Origin: Modestobacter sp. VKM Ac-2986
GTDB lineage: Bacteria; Actinomycetota; Actinomycetes; Mycobacteriales; Geodermatophilaceae
Assembly (NCBI RefSeq): GCF_026967795.1
Contig: NZ_JAPVBH010000003.1
Coordinates: 310,001-374,000 of the forward strand
Reading direction: 5' to 3'
Length of the DNA stretch: 64,000 bases
Under the pieces are notes generated by a model that worked only from the letters and a program-made list of their open reading frames with translations, had not been told where the DNA came from and ran no database searches. Positions 58,353 to 64,000 of this stretch are shown one piece after another. The first letter of the stretch is position 1; each line of letters starts with the position of its first letter. The position numbers and the translations under genes were made by a program.

Positions 58353-61163
58353 TCAGTCGCGGTGGAGGGCGGCACGGAGCGCGCCCCGTGAGGTGATCCC
58401 CAGCTTCGGGAAGATCCGGTGCAGGTGCGAGCTCACCGTCCGGTGCGACAGGTTGAGCTGCCCGCCTATCTCGCGGTTGCTCAGTCCTGCGGCTGCCAGC
58501 CCGGCGATCTGCAGCTCGTGGGGGGTCAGCAGCTGGTGTCCACCGAAGGTCGTGCGCCGGTTCCGTTCCCCGGAGGCCCGGAGCTCCTGGCGCGCCCGGT
58601 CGGCCCACGGCGTGACGCCGAGGGCGTCGAACGTCGCCGCGGCCGCGCGCAGCGGACTCCGGGAGTCCGCAGCGCGCCGGTGCCGGCGGAGCCACGCCCC
58701 GTGGGCCAGCTGCACCCGCGCCTGCACGTAGGGCCACCGGGTCAGGTCACCGTCCAGGGCCTCGACGAAGAGCCGTTCGGCGTCCTCGTCGGAGGCGAGC
58801 AGCGCACGCGCGTGCCCGAGGCCGAGGTGCAGCACGGGGGACGGCGTCTGCTCAGCCAGTCGCTCCATCTCGGTCACGACCGCCCGCGCCTCGACCTGGT
58901 GACCACTGTGGACGGCGGCCTCGGCCAGGTCGCCGAGGGCGAACGTGCGCAGCACCTGGTGGTACGCCGGGTCGTCGGCGTCGTGGACCCGCCGCAGGTG
59001 CTCCCAGGCCGCGGCATGGTCCCCGTCGACCAGCGCAGCCGCTCCTCGTGCGTTCTGGACGAACGCGAGCATGAGGTGTGCCCGCACTGGTATCGCCACT
59101 CGTTCCGCTGCCAGCGCCCAGCTCTCGGCGTCCCCGCCCTGCAGTGCCGAGACGAGCGCCTGGCTGGCGCACGCCGTCGCGTAGGCGAGTGGCTGGGCGG
59201 TCTCACGTGCGAGACGGATCGCCTCCTCTGCCACCGGTGCAGCCAGCGAGAGGTCGGCCCGCTGCGCGGCGACCATCGACTGCACGGTCAGCGCTCTGGC
59301 CAGGAGTCCGAGGCGGCCCTGGACGCGGAGGTCCGCCAGCGAGGCGCCGAGGAGGTCGGCGGCGAGGTCGAGGGCCCCGATCGACGATGCTGCGTTGCCG
59401 AGCGTCCGCGCGTCCATCGCGCTCGGCACGCCGGTCCCCGCCAGGGCCGTCAAGCGGCCGTGCACGAGCGCTCCTCTGGTCAGGGGCGCGGCCAGGGCGA
59501 GCACGCCGAGCAGACCGGGGTCGTCCGCGTCCACGCCCAGGCCCTCGGCGACGCTGACGACGCGGTCCCGGACGTCCGACGTGGGGCTGCCCCAGAAGCA
59601 CCGGAGTGCCGCGCTCTCCAGCAGCTTGAGCGCGAGGACGGTGTCCCCGTCCGCCGCCACCCGGGCGGCGGAGTCCGCCACCTCCCCGATCCCCCCGGTG
59701 GCGCTGCGGAGACCGTCGTCGAGACCGTCCCGGACCCACGTCATCGCCGTGCGTTGCCGTGCCGTCGCGCCCGTGGCGGCTTCGTGGAGCAGCCGGTCGA
59801 CCGCGTCGTGGCGCCCCATCTGGACGGCGAGCTCAGCAGCGCGCACGAAGCGTCGGCTGCGCTGGACGGCCTCCGGACTCAGGCCCGCCGCGCGCTCCCA
59901 CGCGGTCACCGCGGTCTCCACCGCACCCCGTCGCTGGGCGTCGACCGCCACCTGCTCCAGCTCTGCCGCGACGTCGTCGTCGGGCCCCGCACAGGCGGCG
60001 GCACGGTGCCAGACCCGCCGGGCGGGATCCTCGGCCAGGGCGTCCGCGATCGCGGCGTGCACCGCCTGACGCTGGGCCAGGCTCGACCGCTGCCGGATGG
60101 CCGTGCGCATCAGCGGGTGCTTGAACGACACCGCCTGCAGATCGCCCTCCAGCAGGCCTGCCGTCATCGCCGGCGTCAGGTCCTCCAGGGTGACCGGTCC
60201 ACCCGTGAGGGCCGTGGTGGCGGCCAGCGCGCTGGCCAGCTCCTCCTCGTCGTTGAGGGCCGCCACGAGCAGCAGGGTCCGGGTGACGCTGGGGAGTGCC
60301 GCGACCCGCGCGGCGAAGGCGTGTTCCAGGCGCGTGGTGAGCGGCAGCCAGACCGGCGCCCTGGCGACGGCGTCGTCCTCCACCGTGTGCGGCAGCTCGA
60401 CGAGGGCGAGCGGGTTCCCGGCGGCCTCGTCCAGCAACCGGCGTCTGGTCTCCGGCGTCGCCTGCGGGGCATGGCGGTCCAGCATCGAGACCGATGCCGC
60501 GTCGTCGAGTCGGTGGAGCGGCAGTGCCGCAGCGCCCACGTCGTCGAGGACGCTGGCGAAACCGTCCCGCAGCGCGGTCACCATCACGACGGGCTCGGCG
60601 TCCAGCCGGCGTCCGATGAAGGCGAGGATCTCCGCACTCGGGGCGTCGATCCACTGCGCGTCGTCGACGAGCACCAGGACCGGGACCTCCCGCGCGGACT
60701 CGCTGACCAGGTCCAGCGCCGCCAGCCCGATGAAGAAGGGATCGGGAGACGTGCCGGCCGTCATCCCGAACGCGATCAGCAGGGCGTCCTTCCGGGGCGT
60801 GGGCAACCGGTCGACCAGCCCGAGCACCGGCTGCAGCAACCGCTGGAGACCGGCGAACGGCAGGTGCGCCTCGGACTCGACGCCCGTCATGCCGAGCACG
60901 CGCATGCCCCGCGCGGAGGCGACGCCCCGTGCGTGGCGCAGCAGCGCCGACTTCCCGATCCCCGGCTCGCCCGTGACGACGACGGCCGCACCGCGTGCAC
61001 CGACGTCGTCGAGCAGTTCGCCGAGTCGCCGGGACTCCACCTCGCGGCCGATCAGGGGGAGGTCGGGTGGACTCCCGGGCATCGCGACCTGCACCGTCCG
61101 TCCCGCCCGACGACGGGCCCTCTGCACGCTCGACACGCCGCGTGAGCAGGACCGGGACGTCAC
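58353..61163 (-). CDS. Large LuxR-family ATP-binding regulator (LAL/MalT-type) 3
   Basis: 936 residues. LPLIGREVESRRLGELL, Walker A GEPGIGKSAL near 65-74, Walker B VPVLVLVDDAQWID, long helical region, and a C-terminal LuxR helix-turn-helix at about 870-930 (LTPHELQIAGLAAAGLSN, then LNLSHRTVSSHLHR). I chose the GTG at 61163 because GGAGGAG lies five bases upstream; an ATG at 61082 is a possible shorter start. It is the largest of three LAL genes in 16 kb and is followed by hydrolase 3. Confidence 0.9.
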   Translation of the reverse strand: MTSRSCSRGVSSVQRARRRAGRTVQVAMPGSPPDLPLIGREVESRRLGELLDDVGARGAAVVVTGEPGIGKSALLRHARGVASARGMRVLGMTGVESEAHLPFAGLQRLLQPVLGLVDRLPTPRKDALLIAFGMTAGTSPDPFFIGLAALDLVSESAREVPVLVLVDDAQWIDAPSAEILAFIGRRLDAEPVVMVTALRDGFASVLDDVGAAALPLHRLDDAASVSMLDRHAPQATPETRRRLLDEAAGNPLALVELPHTVEDDAVARAPVWLPLTTRLEHAFAARVAALPSVTRTLLLVAALNDEEELASALAATTALTGGPVTLEDLTPAMTAGLLEGDLQAVSFKHPLMRTAIRQRSSLAQRQAVHAAIADALAEDPARRVWHRAAACAGPDDDVAAELEQVAVDAQRRGAVETAVTAWERAAGLSPEAVQRSRRFVRAAELAVQMGRHDAVDRLLHEAATGATARQRTAMTWVRDGLDDGLRSATGGIGEVADSAARVAADGDTVLALKLLESAALRCFWGSPTSDVRDRVVSVAEGLGVDADDPGLLGVLALAAPLTRGALVHGRLTALAGTGVPSAMDARTLGNAASSIGALDLAADLLGASLADLRVQGRLGLLARALTVQSMVAAQRADLSLAAPVAEEAIRLARETAQPLAYATACASQALVSALQGGDAESWALAAERVAIPVRAHLMLAFVQNARGAAALVDGDHAAAWEHLRRVHDADDPAYHQVLRTFALGDLAEAAVHSGHQVEARAVVTEMERLAEQTPSPVLHLGLGHARALLASDEDAERLFVEALDGDLTRWPYVQARVQLAHGAWLRRHRRAADSRSPLRAAAATFDALGVTPWADRARQELRASGERNRRTTFGGHQLLTPHELQIAGLAAAGLSNREIGGQLNLSHRTVSSHLHRIFPKLGITSRGALRAALHRD

Positions 61164-61302
61164 CGGTGCTCCTCCGGACACTACGGGGGCGAGCGGCCGC
61201 GTGGGCGTCGTCCGGACCGCGGCAGGCTGAACAGTGCCGCGGATCTCCTGCTGCCAGGAAGTCGGTCGACGCGCTGCGGCCCGGCCCCTACCGTCCGCTG
61301 TC

Positions 61303-62058
61303 GTGGACCGCTCCGAGATCTTCGACCTCGCCCACCGGCGTCATCCGATCGCGGCGCCGGTGGCCCCCGAGCGGCTGCGTGACCTGCTCAGCTGGCTGAG
61401 CCCACCCGCCGGTGGTCGCGCCGTCGACCTCGGCTGCGGCGAGGGAGAGTGGCTGCAGGAGCTGCTGCTCGCCCAGCCCGGGCTCACCGGCGTCGGCATC
61501 GACCACCTGCTGCCGGCCGTCAACGCTCACCGCACGTCCCAGCGGGGGCTGGCCGACCGCGTGCAGTGGATCGAGGCCGATGCCGCGACCTGGAGCGACG
61601 GGCTCTTCGACGTCGTGCTGTGCGTCGGCGCCAGCCACGCCTTCGGCGGACTCGGGGACATGCTGACCGCCGTCCGGCGGCACCTGCGCCCCGGTGGCCA
61701 GGCGCTGATCGGCGACACCATCTGGGAGGACACCCCGTCCGCGGCCGCGCTGGCCGCGCTCGAGGCGTCCCCCGACGACTTCCCCGACCTCGCCGGCCTG
61801 GTCCGGGCCAGCCGGGAGCACGGCTTCGAACCCTCCTACGGCCACACCAGCACTCTGGCCGAGTGGGACGACTACGAGTTCAGCTGGACCGGCTCGCTCG
61901 TCGACTGGGCCCTGCGGGAGGCGTCGTCGACCGCGGACCGCGACCAGGCGCTGACCGTGGCACGCGAACACCGCGACGCCTGGCTGGGCGGGTGGCGCCG
62001 CCAGCTCGGGTTCGCCACCCTCGTCCTGCACGACCTCTCCGCCACCTCGGCCGAGTAG
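61303..62058 (+). CDS. Class I SAM-dependent methyltransferase
   Basis: 251 residues. Motif I VDLGCGEGEWLQEL near 46, acidic loop IDHLLPAV, motif ADAATW, motif DVVLCVGASHAFGG and LRPGGQALIGD follow the usual Rossmann order. A ubiquinone/SAM-binding methyltransferase fold is clear; the acceptor is unknown. The GTG at 61303 opens on DRSEIFDLAHRRHP, where similarity begins. It is divergent from the third LAL gene and convergent with the AcoR-type gene. Confidence 0.87.
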   Translation: MDRSEIFDLAHRRHPIAAPVAPERLRDLLSWLSPPAGGRAVDLGCGEGEWLQELLLAQPGLTGVGIDHLLPAVNAHRTSQRGLADRVQWIEADAATWSDGLFDVVLCVGASHAFGGLGDMLTAVRRHLRPGGQALIGDTIWEDTPSAAALAALEASPDDFPDLAGLVRASREHGFEPSYGHTSTLAEWDDYEFSWTGSLVDWALREASSTADRDQALTVAREHRDAWLGGWRRQLGFATLVLHDLSATSAE

Positions 62059-62121
62059 GCGTCCTCGGAGCGGACCCGGGGGAGGTCGTGGACCCCGCCG
62101 AACCGGGGGTCGCGCGCCGGT

Positions 62122-63597
62122 TTAGTCGGCGGTGACCCGGCCGGGCACCCGTAGCCCGTACTGGGCGATCTTCCGGTAGAGCGTGGCCCGGGACAGGCCC
62201 AGCTCGGCGGCCGCCTGGACGGCGGTGGCGCCCGGCCGGGTCAGGCAGCGCAGCACCTCGTCGCGCTCCAGCTGCTCCAGCCGGGTCAGCGACCGCGAGC
62301 CGCTGCTGAGCACGTCCGGGCGCAGGTGGTGGACGTCGACCAGGTCGGTGCGGGCGGCGGCCTCGCGGACGACGGCGCGCAGCTCCCGCACGTTCGCCGG
62401 CCACGAGTGGGCGGCGAGCGCCCGCAGCGCCCGCGGGGTGAACCCGACGTCGCGGTGCCGGTGCTCGCGGGCGAAGGAGCGGGCCAGCGGCTCGACGTCC
62501 TCCCCGCGGTGCCGCAGCGGGGGGACCTCGACCACGGCGCCGACCAGGCCGGCGAGCGAGGCGGGCACGGCGTCGATCGACGGGGCGGTGAGCACCATCG
62601 GCGAGCGCGGGCCCGACGCGGCCGTGCCCAGCACCGCCGCCAGCTCGTCGGCGGCCCAGGCGGGCAGGGCATCGGCGCCGGAGACCACCACGCAGGTGTC
62701 GGGGGCGGTGAGCTCGGGCGCCCACAGCGCCAGCCACCCCTCGACGTCGGCGGCCTGGGGCGGGCGGGCGACCAGCACCCGCTCGCGCCGCCGGCCGCCG
62801 TGCCGGGCGAGGGTGGCGACCGCGGACTTCCCCGCGCCGGGCTCCCCCACCACGGCCAGCAGCCGCCCGGCGGCCACCGCCTCGCGGGCCGCGGCCACGG
62901 CGTCCCGCCAGGCGCGGGAGGGGCACGGGTCCGGACCGGCGGCGGCGAGCCGGTCGGCGAAGACGTGGAACACCTCCCCGCGCGGTGCCGGCCGTTCGGG
63001 GTGCCCGCCGGCACGGACGTGCATGAGCGCGCTGGTGTTGCCGGCCGCGGACTGGGCCAGGGCGAGCAGCAGGTCGGAGGAGGCGTCGGACCAGGTGGTC
63101 AGGTTGATGCTGCCGACCAGGTCGCCCGAGCGCGGGTCGAGCACCGGCACGGCCGCGCAGGTGTAGCGGCGCAGCGGGGCGACGAAGTGCTCGTCGGCGC
63201 GCACCAGCGCCGGCACCCGGTCGGCCAGCGCCAGGCCCAGGCCGTTGGTGCCGGCGGTGCGCTCGCCGAAGTAGAAGCCGGGCGCCAGGTGCACCCGGTC
63301 CAGCGAGCGGTTGATGTCGGCGTCGTCGGACCAGCGGGCGAGCACCAGCCCCTCGGCGTCGGTGATCATCAGCCCCAGCGGCTCGTTCGCCAGCGTGCCG
63401 TGCAGCCGGCCGAGCACCTCCGCGCCGCACTCGTAGAACAGCGAGTCGGTGCTCAGCCCGTCGGCGAAGACCGGCTCGACCTCCTCCGGGGAGACGCCGT
63501 AACGCTGGCTGCGCGCCCAGGAGGCGCGCACACGGGGCCGGGCGTCGGTGCGCACGGGCTCACCCGACACGGGGCGGACCAGCGGCAGATCGGTCAT
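62122..63597 (-). CDS. AcoR/Fis-family transcriptional activator
   Basis: 491 residues. A GAF-like sensor domain (about 25-190) is followed by a degenerate AAA+ domain (GEPGAGKSAVATLARH; no GAFTGA loop) and a C-terminal Fis-type helix-turn-helix (AAAELGLSRATLYRKIAQYG). Lack of GAFTGA means it does not need sigma-54, as in actinobacterial AcoR/MimR/PrmR-like regulators that activate alcohol or alkane oxidation operons. The ATG at 63597 has GGAGGTG upstream; the frame continues to 63714 through the operator, which argues against a longer protein. It likely activates the divergent operon. Confidence 0.92.
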   Translation of the reverse strand: MTDLPLVRPVSGEPVRTDARPRVRASWARSQRYGVSPEEVEPVFADGLSTDSLFYECGAEVLGRLHGTLANEPLGLMITDAEGLVLARWSDDADINRSLDRVHLAPGFYFGERTAGTNGLGLALADRVPALVRADEHFVAPLRRYTCAAVPVLDPRSGDLVGSINLTTWSDASSDLLLALAQSAAGNTSALMHVRAGGHPERPAPRGEVFHVFADRLAAAGPDPCPSRAWRDAVAAAREAVAAGRLLAVVGEPGAGKSAVATLARHGGRRRERVLVARPPQAADVEGWLALWAPELTAPDTCVVVSGADALPAWAADELAAVLGTAASGPRSPMVLTAPSIDAVPASLAGLVGAVVEVPPLRHRGEDVEPLARSFAREHRHRDVGFTPRALRALAAHSWPANVRELRAVVREAAARTDLVDVHHLRPDVLSSGSRSLTRLEQLERDEVLRCLTRPGATAVQAAAELGLSRATLYRKIAQYGLRVPGRVTAD

Positions 63598-63692
63598 GGG
63601 CGGAGCACCTCCTGACGCGCCGTTGCGTCGCGGCGGGCCGGGCCCGCCGTCGATGTCCATCATCGCCGCGTCCCGGTCGCGGTCGTCGGTCG

Positions 63693-63717
63693 GCGGTGTC
63701 TCAAAGTGAGACACCGC
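63693..63717. promoter_or_regulatory. Operator for the AcoR-type regulator
   Basis: GCGGTGTCTCA (63693-63703) and TGAGACACCGC (63707-63717) are exact 11-base inverted repeats around AAG. The site lies 95 bases upstream of the regulator ATG and 88 bases upstream of the amidohydrolase start. It is the only strong dyad in the 207-base divergent gap. Confidence 0.85.
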
Positions 63718-63804
63718 GGCCCCTGGCAGACCGTGCCCGCCGCCCTAACGTCCGGTGTGACCCAGCTCGCACCTGACGAGCTCCGCACGTGTCGAGGAGG
63801 ACCC

Positions 63805-64000
63805 GTGTACAGCAAGGACGGCGAGGACTACTTCATCGTGGACGCCCACATCGCCCTGTGGGACGCGCGGCCGGAGAACCAGCTCAACGTGCACGGCAAG
63901 CAGTTCATCGACTGCTTCTACGACTACCACCGCAACCTCAGCCCCGAGTCCGAGGTCTGGCCCTACGAGGAGTACCTCTACCAGGGCGGCGAGCGGCTGA
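63805..64000 (+). CDS. Amidohydrolase-superfamily protein, partial at right edge
   Basis: Only the first 65 codons are in the window; the reading frame continues past 64000. The GTG at 63805 has GAGGAGG four bases upstream. The strand-1 motif reads VDAHIALWD, so the usual HxH metal pair is HxA. From memory this opening (VDAHIALWD, HGKQFIDCFYDYHRNLSPE) is that of a protein encoded beside soluble di-iron propane-type monooxygenase operons, but I cannot confirm it. It is divergent from the AcoR-type activator and likely its target. Confidence 0.75.
   Translation, partial: MYSKDGEDYFIVDAHIALWDARPENQLNVHGKQFIDCFYDYHRNLSPESEVWPYEEYLYQGGERL

Noticed and set aside
63598-63714. Longer start for the AcoR-type regulator
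   Set aside because: It would translate the operator itself, while the ATG at 63597 has a strong GGAGGTG.
1-64000. tRNA, rRNA, insertion sequence, prophage or integrase
   Set aside because: Reading both strands I saw no T-loop/acceptor pattern, no transposase or integrase protein and no long terminal inverted repeats.

Overview
The window is very GC-rich, its codons end almost always in G or C, GTG starts are common, and stop/start overlaps of the GTGA type recur. With a DUF222/HNH (13E12-type) gene, a LigB-type ATP-dependent ligase, an AldO-like alditol oxidase and large LuxR/LAL regulators, this points to a chromosomal piece of an actinobacterium. I think Geodermatophilaceae (Blastococcus, Modestobacter, Geodermatophilus) is the likeliest family, but that is inference. 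No tRNA, rRNA, phage, transposase or CRISPR array is visible.

Layout. 1-8.9 kb: start of a probable primary sigma factor gene, a PAS-PAS-GAF-PP2C phosphatase, a luciferase-like oxidoreductase, two small proteins, DNA ligase, and an HNH nuclease-like gene with repeat-rich DNA on both sides. 8.3-13.5 kb: an unknown protein, a phenol-hydroxylase-like flavoprotein, a PAS-GGDEF cyclase and a second luciferase-like oxidoreductase. 13.6-28 kb: a catabolic block with AldO, two related FAD oxidases, a creatininase, three amidohydrolases, a VOC protein, a TauABC/ThiXYZ-type importer, a [2Fe-2S] flavin reductase and a PdxH-like oxidase. It looks like uptake and stepwise hydrolysis of a cyclic or amide nitrogen compound. 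Several of its promoters carry GlnR-like AC-n9-AC sites.

28-38 kb: a PLP-dependent dehydratase, PnuC, and a six-gene sugar/polyol locus (ROK repressor, RbsA/C/B-like importer, Gfo/Idh/MocA dehydrogenase, TIM-barrel isomerase) with a clear promoter and operator; then a YtrA-type GntR regulator. 38-45.5 kb: a DesK/DesR-type two-component pair with an ABC-2 exporter, a YbhN-type membrane protein, Mug glycosylase, an M20 amidohydrolase and a DUF4242 protein.

45.5-61.2 kb: three large LuxR/LAL regulators with a GMC oxidoreductase, an FMO-like flavoprotein, three related alpha/beta hydrolases in a row, an ArsR/VOC pair with an unusually clean promoter, and a small zinc-ribbon protein. One hydrolase and the zinc-ribbon gene share a 45-base upstream element at the same distance from their start codons. 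61.3-64 kb: a methyltransferase, an AcoR/Fis-type activator with a near-perfect operator, and the start of an amidohydrolase-family gene whose operon continues off the right edge.
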